Shown piece by piece: positions 38,031 to 49,182 of a stretch of DNA of 64,000 nucleotides. The stretch's first letter is position 1. Every line of letters begins with the position of its first letter. A model generated the notes under the pieces. It was not told the DNA's origin. It saw only the letters and a program-made list of their open reading frames with translations, and searched no databases. The translations under genes and the position numbers were made by a program. This DNA is from Termitomyces sp. T153 (Eukaryota; Basidiomycota; Agaricomycetes; Agaricales; Lyophyllaceae). The stretch lies in assembly GCA_018296165.2 (NCBI GenBank), contig JACKQL020000095.1:62001-126000 (forward strand), written 5' to 3'.

Positions 38031-38459
38031 AGGGCAGAGAAGATGTTAGTGTCTAATCTGCAGTTTAGTGCATCTTTGAGACCTAAACTGCTGACTTGTT
38101 TTCCATAAACTGATAGTCACGGTCCTCTCCATTGATGGTCTGTATGGCATGTTGCATTACCTGGCATTTAGAGCAACTACCAATGAAATGTCCCTGCTCA
38201 CTACATAAAATGAATGTGCCCTCCTTCAATCACTTTTCCTATGTCTCCTCTGGTATATCAATCCAGGGCCTGTTCTGAATCTTGTTTATGCATAGGGCCT
38301 CCTGGTTGTCAGTGGAGTCCAGAGCATTGTCAAGGTCCTGGAAGTCATTGGATGGGGTTGGCATTCAGGAGCTATGGAGCTTTGTGGAGGTCAGTGGAAT
38401 TGAGTTGGGCAGGTGGGCAGAGTCCTGAAGGTCAGTTGGTACTTGAAGGTCCTTGTCCT

Positions 38460-41188
38460 GGGAGGAAGTGGGGCATGGAGTTGGCAGGGGTTGTGGGGAT
38501 CAAGAGTCAATTGCCATTGGTTGCTCTGGTCTGCTAGTTGGTATTGCTAGAGGTATTCCAGGTGGTATGGGGTGCAGTGTTTTTGCTCTGGTCTTTCCAG
38601 TAGTGTTGATTGACCTGTGTGACAAGTGCCTTGTATCTGTTGTATGTGGTCTGCTTTGGTGCAAGGTGGTGGACATTCTTGATGCATTGGGGGAGAGCAC
38701 AGCAGAGGGCATTGCAGAGGGCATTGCAATTTCATCCTGTCTTGTAGGCCTCTCATTTGAACCATACAATGAAGATTGTAAAATGTTTATTGTTGCACAT
38801 CTGGAGATTGAAGAGCTTTTCCTCCACTTCCACTACAGTGTCAAATACACCAAACTTACTGGAGTACTCCTGTGTGAAAGCAAGCCAGTTAGAGAGCACA
38901 GGGGTATTGGAACTGAACTGAAGCAACACCATGTAGTGATCAAAAGCAATGCCCTGTAAATACAATGTGGCAAAGGCCACTCATGAGCTCTTAAGCTGAA
39001 AAGTGATGGGCTTAGCTTGGAACATTATGAGGCATTGTGTTAAGAAGATTCTCCACTTCTGGGGATTTCAACCAGTGAAGGACTCTGGCTTCTGAATATC
39101 AAGCTTGCCTTCTTAAGCCAGTGTTGCAAGTGTTGTCCTGGGTGTTTTGAGCTTAGGGTGGGAGTCTGGCATTGTAATAGTAGTAGTTGTTGTTGTTCCT
39201 GTTGCTGTGTTGAGGAGAGAAGTTGTCCATGGCTGGACCCCATTCACATCTGGAGGTCTGCTGTTGAGAGGTCTGGGAATTGGCCAGCATTGCCTGGGGG
39301 AGGGCCTGGGGCCCAGCAAGGGGGAGGGGGCCCTCTGGGGGTTGGCAGTCCAAAGTAGCTGTCTTCAGTTGGAGGGTTGGATAAGGGGACAGGTGGGGTT
39401 TGAGGGGGGTTATAGGGAAAGGGAGTCAAGGTGCTCCAGGACCCATGAGTTAATGCAGAGGAGGTGGGGCATTTTGGCAAGGCTGGGATGCATTTGGGAG
39501 GGCATTTCCACAAGGGGCATGGAGGTTGAAGTGGGGAGGTCAGTCCTGGAGAGGACCTGGGATGCTGTTGCAAGGAGCAGGCTCTTTACTGGGGTTTCCA
39601 GGCTTGTCAATATATGAAAGGATTTGATTGTCATTGTTGATGTGTAGAGGGCCTTGTGGTATGGGGTTTGGGGGCAGTGGGTTGATCCCAGATGCAGATG
39701 GTGCTGCAGACAGAGTTTGCCCTAGGACAAGTAAAGAGGGCCAAAGTGTGAGCAGCAGGTTGGTTAAGAAATCCTCTGGCAGGTTGAGGAGGCCTTAACA
39801 TGTTAGGCATGGCATTCAGCTCTTCCTGCTGGAAGGGAATGGGAGGCAGAGCTTTGCTTTGTATTCTGGTGAGTTCTTCTTATTGCACATGGAAGGAGCA
39901 AGTGGGGTCTAGAGAGTCTTCAAATTGATGGGAGTTTGGGCTGGTGTGGATTTCTTTGACCAGGGAGTGGAGCTTGTGCTAGAGGTTAGCATCAATACCC
40001 AGGGTGCTTTGTGTGGTTTTGGGTAGGGTGCCTTGTATGTAGCATTTGTGGAAGTCAAGGAGGCAGTCTACCCAGACTTCTGGAGTTGCTGGGGTGTCAT
40101 GGTAATCTAAGCCAATGAGGTGGGTGTGAGCACATCTTGCAAACTCCATGGGGGAGAGGCAGAGAGAGCAGAGGACTTCATTGCACTGCTGGACATAGGC
40201 TTCCACTCTTTGCTGTTTAGGGGAGGAAATTTGAGCAGGAAATAGCAGTGAAGAGAGGGAGTAATTATCTGGATGTCTTAGAGGAGTTGGGGCCACAGTG
40301 GAAATGGGATAGGCATAGTAGTGGACAGGTGGGAGGTAGGCAGGGTTGTGTAAGGGCGACCTCTGGAGGCTGTGGCTCAATCACACAACTAGAAGAGGGA
40401 GATCCAAAGTCTATTCAGTATCTATAAGAAGTTCTAGAGTTCTAGCTACTCACTTGGTGGAGGGAGATTCACAGAGAACAAGTGTAAGGATTTCCAATGC
40501 CAGCATTTGGAAAATTTACTCTAGAGCTTCTGGAAAAAACACCCAACAACAACCAAATCCAGAGTCTGATCAAAAAGTGGAAATCCATTGTAAATGGCCT
40601 TGATCTCCAGACTCCTAGCATGTGACCACCTACCAATGGAAACAAAAGATATCCCTTGGTCAAAAGTACTTGTGATCCAATGATGGGAGGCCTACAATGA
40701 GTGGTAGGCCCAGAATACAGGAAACAATCCAGGGGTCTGGTAAGAGGCCATGTGGAAGGAGCAACACTTGTCAGAATTATGGACAGAGAACCAGTGTAGC
40801 CTGAGGGCTAGAACTAAGACCAGCAGATAGGAAAAGCAAAGGAGGATAAAGAAAAACCATAAGGAGGGAGAACAGGACAAAGGAGGAATGGGACAATGCC
40901 TGACAGGTTGGGTGGTGCTGGGGGTGCTCTAGGAAATCCTCTGGAGTATATGTGGGGGTAGTTGCCATTAATGGGGAACATTGGGGGGCAGCAACAGCTT
41001 GGGGGTACTCCCTGGCTGATGGAGGGGGTGTAGTAGGCCTGATTCAGATCTGGGGTCCAGTGATGAGAAACATAGTGATCCACAAGCAGGCCTGGATAGA
41101 ATAGGGCATATTGATTTTCAGGGACTGGCTGACCATAGACATCAGTTAGGTAGCTGGCAGAGTTGTATGCAGGGTTATGCACAGACAT
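38460..41188 (-). pseudogene. Gypsy element B gag region
   Basis: The minus-strand open text begins MSVHNPAYNSASYLTDVYGQ at 41188, directly after the LTR. It continues through Pro-rich stretches (40380-39980, 39570-39240) to a capsid-like piece (FATLYLQGIAFDHYMVLLQF at 38980). Frames are broken several times, for instance around 40.4-40.7 kb, where an unrelated short insert may lie. Confidence 0.6.
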
Positions 41189-41219
41189 TGAGAATGGGGT
41201 AAAGGGGATTTTTGAGATT

Positions 41220-42085
41220 ATATCAGCTTCTGTGGACCATGGGGGGCTCAGCTTAACTAGGTGGATCCTTACTAGGCAGACTTAATGTCCTGCACTTATA
41301 ATCTAGCACTCCAGGGAGGTTTGTACTTCAAATACTTGTGAGGAGAAGATGGGGAGAGCAGCCTGAGCAAGTCCAGAGTGGTCTAGGAAAGTCTAAGACC
41401 AGGTACAATAAGTGTTGGGCTTGGAAGGATGTCAGGTACAAGTCTGTAGGCAAATGTATAGACTGTGGGGCAAGCAGAGGCTACACAGTTGATGGGAGTG
41501 GAGGCTACACAGTTGATGGGAGCAGAACTGGAGTTTGATGGGGGATCAATGAAGAGTGATGGGTTCCAGGGCCAAGTGTGGAGCAAGGTCTAGAGTTAAC
41601 TTATAAATGTTTGGAAGGTTGTAGTGTATGCAGAGTTGATAATGATGTCAGAGTTGAAAGGAACTTAGGAACAATAAAGAAAACAGAGACAGACAAGACA
41701 GAGTCAAGATGAGATGGAACTGAGAAAGAGATAGATTCAATACTCAAGACTGAAAAAGAAAGAAGACTGGGAAACATAACAGAGAGGAAATATGAGACAC
41801 AAGTAATTAAGTAAAGCAAGATCAAGACTAAAGTAACAGATGCTACTCTACAGCTTAGATACTAACTACTAGACCTCCTCCAAGGGCTGAGGGTGCAATG
41901 GTGGGGCTCATTGGAGCTGTGTGGGGTTGATGGGTGTGGGTTCTGATCAGATGGCAGGCCAGTGATATTCTGATGGGAACTGATGGGAATGTGGTCTGCC
42001 CTATAGTTGTCAGAGTTCCAGAGTGGTTGTGTAGGTCATGGGGGCAAGTTAGTGATGTGGGCCTGGATTAGGAGAGATGTCAGAG
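41220..42085 (-). repeat. 5' LTR of gypsy element B, truncated
   Basis: Homologous to the solo LTR at 16427-17547 over about 860 bp and in the same orientation. The last roughly 250 bp is missing where the LINE begins. On the minus strand it lies immediately before the gag start, so it is the 5' LTR of element B. This identifies the solo LTRs at 0.46 and 16.4 kb as this gypsy family. It is CpG-depleted. Confidence 0.8.
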
Positions 42086-42089
42086 GGGC

Positions 42090-45000
42090 TAATACAGCAA
42101 ACAAGGAAAAGAAACCGAGGGACATGATAGCTGCACCAAAAGACAGGGCTAAACCTGATAATAGATTGGAAAGAAACTCACAAAATATGGCAGAACTTGC
42201 CTGAGCCCACCATGTAAAATTCCTGATCTCTGAAAAACCTGACAATGAGGGTACTCACATACTCTGAACCAATGGAATCCTCAACTGCCTGAACAGAACT
42301 AATACAAGAGAAGATACAGAAGAAGTAGGGAAACCTATCCTGGAGAAAGAAGTAGAAGAGGCCATTGTATCCCTACAGAATGGCAAAGCTGCAGGCTTTC
42401 ACAGTATAGTACAAGAAGTATGGAAAGAAATCAAAAACAAGTATGATGAAGCTGCAAAAGCAGACAGACCTGGCTTTAATGTTACCAGGGTGCTCCAAAT
42501 GGTGTTCAATGATATAGTCACATATGGCATTTTGGCAGGCACAGCCTTTGCTAAGGGATGGCTATGTCCCATATATGAAAAGGGTGACCAAACACACATT
42601 GGAAACTACTGTCCAATAACAGTACTCAACACTGACTACAAAATTTTCACCAAAGCACTATTGAACAGGCTCAACAAGGTAGTTCCATCAATCATCCTCC
42701 CCAACCAGGCAAGCTTCATGATAGGCCATAGAACTGAGGACCAGACAGAACTGGCCCACATGATGATAGAATGGTATGAAACTGAAGAAAGGAATGGGAT
42801 GATCATCTGCCTGGACCAAGAGAAGGCATACAACAAGATCCTACACACCTTCCTATGAGAATCACTCCAAAAATTTGGCTTCCCTGAAACTTTTATAAAG
42901 ACAGTCCAATCTCTGTACTCAGAGGCCAGTACAACAGTAATCCTGAATGGGGAGAAGAGTTGACCCCACATGGTAAGTAGAGGAGTCAGGCAGGGTGACC
43001 CATTGTTATGTGTCCTCTTCAACATTGCCATTGAATCCCTAGCACAAATGCTGAGATCATCAGACTTTAAAGGGTTTTCCATTGACAAAAATATGGAAAG
43101 GCTGATTGTGACACTTTTTGCAGATGACACAACAGCCTACCTGGCAAAAACAGACAACTTTGAGAGACTGCAGGACATCCTAAAAACCTGGTGCTCTGTT
43201 TCAGGAGCAGAGTTCAATATGCCAAAAACAGTGATAGTGCCAGTGGGAATGAGACATATAGATCAGAGGTGATCACAACAAGGCAGTCAAACCCCCAGAA
43301 CTCAGTGATACCTGAGGACATCAGAATTGCCAGAGATAGAGGCCACATGCCTTCTAGGTGCTTTCATTAGTAATAAGACCAACAAAATTAGTGTCTGGAC
43401 TCCCACTGTAGAAGCTGTGGCAAGGGACCTTGGCAGATGGGCTGAAGGAAACCCAACCATAGAAGGATGGAGGCTTGTTGTAGGAATGGTAGTGGGAGGA
43501 AGACCCCAATACAGGACATGTGTACAGGGCATGCCAACAAAAATAGAAGAACAGGTAACAAAAATGATTAGAACCTTCATATGGGGAGAGGGAACTGCCC
43601 CAACAATAGGCCTGAGCACACTACACCTCCCTCATGAGAGAGAAAGGAAGAAACTCCTGAACATAAAGGTAAGAAATGAAGCAATTGAGCTCATGAAGGT
43701 GAAAAGATACCTTAAGCTTGACCACCAACAGACTTATATGGGCAATGGTAGTAGGCAGATTAATTGGATTGAACATTGCAAAGAAATGGAAGGTGTCAGA
43801 TGATACATCCTTCCGGAATACATTTCTCCAATACCTGGATGTAGATGCAAGTCCAAGGGAGAATGGAAAACCATCATCACTGCAGAGGATGTCAAAGACA
43901 GCCTGCAAATATGGAGTTAACTTCCAACCACTAACACTGGACCAAATCCTAAAGGGCAAAATGCCTTTCTGGTTTCATCTGGGGATGAGGAACATAAAGT
44001 ACCTTCAGCTAAACTCTACTACAGTGCAATGCCTCAAAATAAACCACACAATAGCAATGGTAGATAATGCAGTGGAGCTGGAAAGGAAAACAGACCCCAC
44101 AACAAATATACAGCACAAAAGGAGGCAGAACTGTGCATGTACCAGCTGCAAAACAGAGAGGCAGAAAGGATGTGAGAACCACAACAAATGTGGTGTTTCT
44201 CAAGAGACATGTTGAACAAACTAGGCCTAAGATGGAATCCCAAGAAACCAGAAATGCCCTGGTATATCACAGAGGAAGATAGAGAGAGACATAGCAGGGA
44301 GAAGGCCCTCCTCTTTAACCCTGAAATAGCAACAGAGGGAACTCAGGGGAAGGTTTTAGGCTCTTCACCAAGAACTTGGAATACCTAGGGACAGACAACA
44401 AGGACCATATAAGAAAAACCCCTAACAACCCTACAAGGGTAACAGTATACACTGATGGATCCTGCCAAAATAATGAAAGTGTTGAAACTGTAGCTGGAGC
44501 AGGAGTGTGGTTCAGGCCAGAGACTGCAGAAATCTAGCCCTGAGGCTCCCACACAACATTGAACAGTCAAATAATGCTGGGAAAGCCTATGCAGTCCTTG
44601 TAGCAACACAGAAAGTCCCACAGGAAGCATCTTTACATATAATCAGTGATTCACAACTAGTGATTGACAACCTGACTAAGAACCTCAAAGAGAGAGAGGA
44701 CAATAGCTGGATAGGATCAGCAAACAAAGAAATGATGAAATGTCTAGTGGCTTACCTCAGAAAAAGGAAAGGTATCATAACTTTAGAAAAGACAAAGGGC
44801 TACTCAGGTGTTGAAGGAAATGAGGGTGCAGATGCCCTTGCAGATGAGGAGGTACATAGGCCAAACCCAGACCCATCCATCAACCTTGAAATCCCAGCTG
44901 TCCTCAATGTACAGGGAGCTAAGCTTGCTGCAGTGTCACAAGCCATGATCTACAAGGGAATGATTGAGAGCTTAGAGACTCCACAAAGAAGGGGAATGGA

Positions 45001-45577
45001 GACAAACCTTGACATGACCAGATGGGTTGTGAAGGCCCTGAACAACAAGGCATCAACTGACCATAGAATATGGTTGTCCTTAAGAGATAAAGCCATGAGG
45101 GGAGAGATCAGAGCTTTTGTATGGAAGGCTATGCATAATGCATATAAAATTGGAAGATACTGGTCAAGGCTTGCAGCACCTCAGAATCAGATATTGACCC
45201 TGAGAGGCTCCCAAGCAGAAAGGAAGTGTCAAACAGATTCAATGATAAATTACAAAGAGATTGAAGATGGATTGCTTGACAACAGACAAAGAAAAATTGG
45301 GCAACACAGCAATGAATATCAACATAGTCCAAAACACATGGAAATACATCCTGCCCAAGGAAAATGACCCCTTAAAGTCATGGAGAAAGGCAGCAGAGGT
45401 TTTAGTGGGTATAGGTTGAATGACCAAGTCCCACACATGTGTGCATAAGAGCATTTCCTTCGGAGTGGCTCCAAACTTAGAATTATATCAAGATTTACAA
45501 GCCCCAGATTTTAGAGGTTGACTTTGTGAACTGTCTACTTTCCATAGAGGTACCACCAGAAAAAAAAAAAAGAAAGA
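42090..45577 (+). mobile_element. LINE (non-LTR retrotransposon) with RT and RNase H, degenerate
   Basis: Coding order on the plus strand starts with a linker (DRAKPDNRLERNSQNMAELA). The RT follows (YCPITVLNTDYKIFTKALLN, LPNQASFMIGHRTEDQTEL, VRQGDPLLCVLFN, and the catalytic FADDT at about 43120). Near 44.45-45.4 kb comes an RNase H (VYTDGSCQNN, ISDSQLVIDNL, GNEGADALADEE). A terminal domain RAFVWKAMHNAYKIGRYW comes next, and an A-rich tail sits at 45560-45577. The order RT-RNase H fits fungal LINEs such as the Tad1 type, but the clade is not certain. Many stops and CpG loss show it is dead. The 5' end lies inside the gypsy LTR. Confidence 0.85.
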
Positions 45578-46222
45578 ATTCCATCTCTCAAGTTATTGTT
45601 TGTGCATGTGATATGGTCACATGCCATCAAATATCACGTGAAAGGAACCTTAGTCCAGAATAGCGTATTTGGAGCCCAAAAAAGCAAGATTTATAGCGTA
45701 TTTCAAGCCCATTTTGGGGGTAAATTTTGGACAGACCTATAAGGGAGCTACCCGGGGGCTCTCCTTGTGAGCCTGGATCTCGGTTCCGCCGTGGTTGCAG
45801 CGGCCCATACTTCCAGGTCAATCCATGATAACCGTGACAATCGTTCGATCTTCACTAGAAACAGCACAAATGCAGCATATCACAATCACAGTTCATCATC
45901 AGAGAAAGTATTTTTTGATTTGGCCGACTGAACCCGGGAATTCTGGGGCGCCCACAATCACATCTCCAATTGAGATCTTCATACAGATCAACCATATGCT
46001 GCATTTACCATCTGTCGATCGGTTCGAGTCGGTGCCATGAACATTACCTCCTTAACTTCATTTTCAATACCTTGGACGTAGCGATCTGCATTCTTGCATC
46101 ATCCGCATGTGATCACGGTTTGTGTGGCGCGCCATCATGGTCATCATTGATGATAACTACTAAAATCAATTAAAAAGACATCATCTCCAATGGAATAGGT
46201 ATCACACTATCTTCCTTGTAAA
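45578..46222. other. Boundary region between LINE and DUF6534 gene
   Basis: CpG returns within about 100 bp after the LINE tail. A repeated atagcgtattt word occurs at about 45660 and 45692, and a near-palindrome gagctacccgggggctc at about 45746. The region must hold the promoter of the downstream gene. No gene is visible. Confidence 0.45.
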
Positions 46223-47760
46223 ATGTTGTCGTCCTCGTCACTCGCGCCGGGGCTTATCTTGCTGTAAGGTCAAGGCTTGCAGCACCTCGGAATCAGATAT
46301 TGATTGATTCTTCAACAGGACTGGACCTTTAGTGCGTAGCTTTGAAAGACCTATTCGGAAAAACATTAACACTATTAAGTTCATTGGAATACTGTTCAAC
46401 TGGGCCCTCCTCGGTGTGCTTCTCGTGCAAGTCTGTAAGCATCGTGGTGAATCTTTAGGGTGGTAACGTGCCTCATGATGTATCAGATATCTACTTCACC
46501 AATAAATATAATGACTCTACCTGGATTCGAGCTTATGGTAAGCGGACTCGACGATTTAAGGTGTAATTGATCTGATTTGAAACACAGTTGCCGTATTTGC
46601 TACCCTTGATATGTTACAAACGGGTTTCTCGACACAGTTCGTGTGGGAGATGCTGATATTGGATTGGGGCGATTTTGCCGCATTGGGGAGAATCCCTTGG
46701 ACATCGATTACTCTTCCTATCATGAGTGGAATAAGTACGTCCACCCAAAATCTTGAGCAGTTTTGCATACTAATATGTGAACACAGTCGGTGCTTTTGTT
46801 CAGATATTCTTTGCTTGGTACATCAGCTACACCCTCCTGGATCGTTTTTTACCATTGTTTTTGACCATTTACTGGAACATCTTAGGCGCATTCACATCCT
46901 CAAACAAGACTGCATCGGGAAATGGATTGCTATCTTCATCATTCTCGTGAGTAAAGGACTTGTTTCAGTCGGAGTAAGTACACTCTCTACAATATGTCAA
47001 CAGACCTCCTTGGTGCAATCTATTAGCGCCTTAGCCTTTGCAATTCAGGTGCGCTTGTGTGCTGGCAAGTCATTCTATCTCATTGATCGAAACGTAGTGG
47101 GCCATAGTTGGTCCAGAAAAGGGCGTCCACCTAGTTGCAGGATGTACTGTGGGTAATCCGGCTCATTTCCTGATATATCGCTTAACACCTCAACTTCAGG
47201 CCTGGTTGGCGGGATCTGCGGCATGCGATGTGATAATTACTCTCACGATGATCAAAATTGTTCGTCGCCTATTCATGCAACTTCGAAATGAAAACTTATT
47301 TGCATACGCTCAGCTTTATTCTGCAAAAACGAAAATGACCTTCGATCGCACAAACCACATGTTGGATAAGCTTATATCTCGATCGATTCAAAGCGGCGCC
47401 TTCACCTCAGTTTTTGCGGTCATCGAGCTGGTTCTATTCCTCACAGAATCCCAGAATTACCTACATGTCTCCATGTGCGTCAACTCATGCCTGCATCATC
47501 CTGATCGTGTGTCGCTGAAGGCCAATGTTCTCCTACTTGTATTACAGTGCAATATTCCTTTCGAAACTGTTGGTGCTATAGCTTTAATGATGCCCAACGA
47601 ATGTACTCACAAAGTCATCAGATACTCAAATGTACTCATGGCCAACCTCAATGCCAGGCGCTCCGTATCTGTCAGTAGCTGTGAAGTATATTTTGATCAC
47701 TCGCTAAATTCAGGCCATCACGACTCAAATAACTACGTGAGTTGCAAGACACATTTTTGA
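46223..47760 (+). CDS. DUF6534-type multi-pass membrane protein
   Basis: A hydrophobic protein of the fungal DUF6534 family, usually seven membrane segments and of unknown role. The start ATG at 46223 gives MLSSSSLAPGLILL. Splicing a 13-nt exon 2 (46319-46331) then produces TGPLFIGILFNWALLG, VLLVQVYIYF, LDMLQTGFSTQFVWEML, IMSGIIGAFVQIFFAW and RIHILKQDCIGKWIAIF. Later come SISALAFAIQ, WLAGSAACDVIITLTMI, TNHMLDKLISRSIQSG and VFAVIELVLFL, ending near VLMANLNARRS. About eight introns of 48-75 nt keep the frame open. Intron 1 (46264-46318) is largely identical to part of the LINE next door. Members of this family are common in agarics and are often seen near metabolic genes, so a role in this cluster is only a guess. 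The last exon and stop are the least certain part. Confidence 0.78.
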
Positions 47761-47944
47761 TGAGGTTAGGCATAAAGCCTAACAACATTTCTCACAGCAT
47801 ATGCAACCGTTGCAGCATGTTCAAGGACCTGACATGTATCTCAAAGCCAATCGTGTCCCATAACAGTGATCCTACTCCTCCTATACTATGATTCAGAACG
47901 TTAGGGTCGAGTAAGATCTACGGACATTCCTGTTTCTCTCTGTA

Positions 47945-48134
47945 TACTTTCAGCTTCGAAATATACTTTCAGCTTCGAAATAAACTTTCAGCTTCGAAAT
48001 ATGCTTTCAGCTTCGAAATATGCTTTCAGCTTCGAAATATGCTTTCAGCTTCAAAATATGCTTTCAGCTTCAAAATATACTTTCATCTTCGAAATATGCT
48101 TTCAGCTTCAAAATATACTTTCATCTTCGAAGTA
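47945..48134. repeat. 19-bp minisatellite, ten copies
   Basis: The unit is close to actttcagcttcgaaatat, repeated ten times. Variants differ mainly at TTCGAA versus TTCAAA and at gctttc versus actttc. It begins about 185 bp after the stop of the DUF6534 gene. Confidence 0.95.
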
Positions 48135-49182
48135 AGATAAATATGTTGTTGGCTTGAGCCATAAGTCGCGTTTATCAAGTTGTTCCAAAGGCTACCCGAG
48201 CTGAACATGTTCAGATAACAACTCTCCCCAAATGCTAATATGGACAAGATTTCTTCATAACAATTTATATATCAGCGCACCGCAACACATACCATGTAAT
48301 TCAGATGGATCTATATATGTATTCAGCAATTGGGTCGCACCGGGATCTGACCCGTTACCCCCATGAAAACCAAATCGGACGCGCTTTCGATCATTTATCG
48401 TAATGGCATAAATCTTCCAGAACGTGTTTATCAGGTAGAGGTTAGAAGCGCATTATGCTGAGATCGACACAAATCCGCCGTCTGACAGATCTAAGCCAAC
48501 TCATGCAATGGAAGGATGCGCCAGACCGAAGTTCCACTGCCGAAATAAAGTCAACATGAAAGGAAAACACTTTCTGGAAACGAAAAACAGTAGGCCTTGT
48601 ACTACTGGCGACTCGAAACAGACATCTCTTAACGCAGATAGATCTGTGTGCGTTTCAAGTAGCCATGTGTGCCTTCTACTTGGAAGCTTGGAGAGGCTTC
48701 AACCTTCAACCTTCAAGGCTGCCATCACGCTGACTAAGCCTCTATCTGCCTCGGACAATTGCGGAACTTGTCATCGCTTTAAAGGACAAACACAAGATCG
48801 ATAAGTATGCAGGTGCAATATATCCGGCGTTCGAAGGGGCTTCGCTTCGTTGATTTTGAGTCAACTCGCTTGGACTTGTTATTATGTCTTCTGTAGAATT
48901 CCATGCTGCGTGCGGGTACCATCGCTCCGGTTTCAATCATATGTTTTCATGCGGTTTTGCACGGTTTCTTCGGCGACAAATTTTCTACATCATTTCCCAG
49001 TACACAAGTCTTCTCCGTGGGGGCCTTCTCTGTAGGGCCACTATTTTCGGACCAGAATGCTCTGCTATGTCACGATGACAGATAGCCACTGGGCTGGAAT
49101 TGTTACGCAGGGACTCGCATAAATAGCGAAATCGTAGTGGCATTCAATCACACCATTTGTGATAGACCTCAATAGCACTTCT
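48135..49182. other. Intergenic region upstream of GMC gene
   Basis: CpG-normal. An open stretch at 48508-48804 has no recognised domain. A TATA-like cataaata lies about 65 bp upstream of the GMC start, and it is the only promoter-like element I can point to. Confidence 0.45.

Noticed and set aside
39147..39617. Long plus-strand open frame
   Set aside because: It is opposite to Pro-rich gag coding of gypsy element B. It is Gly-rich complement text, so a shadow.
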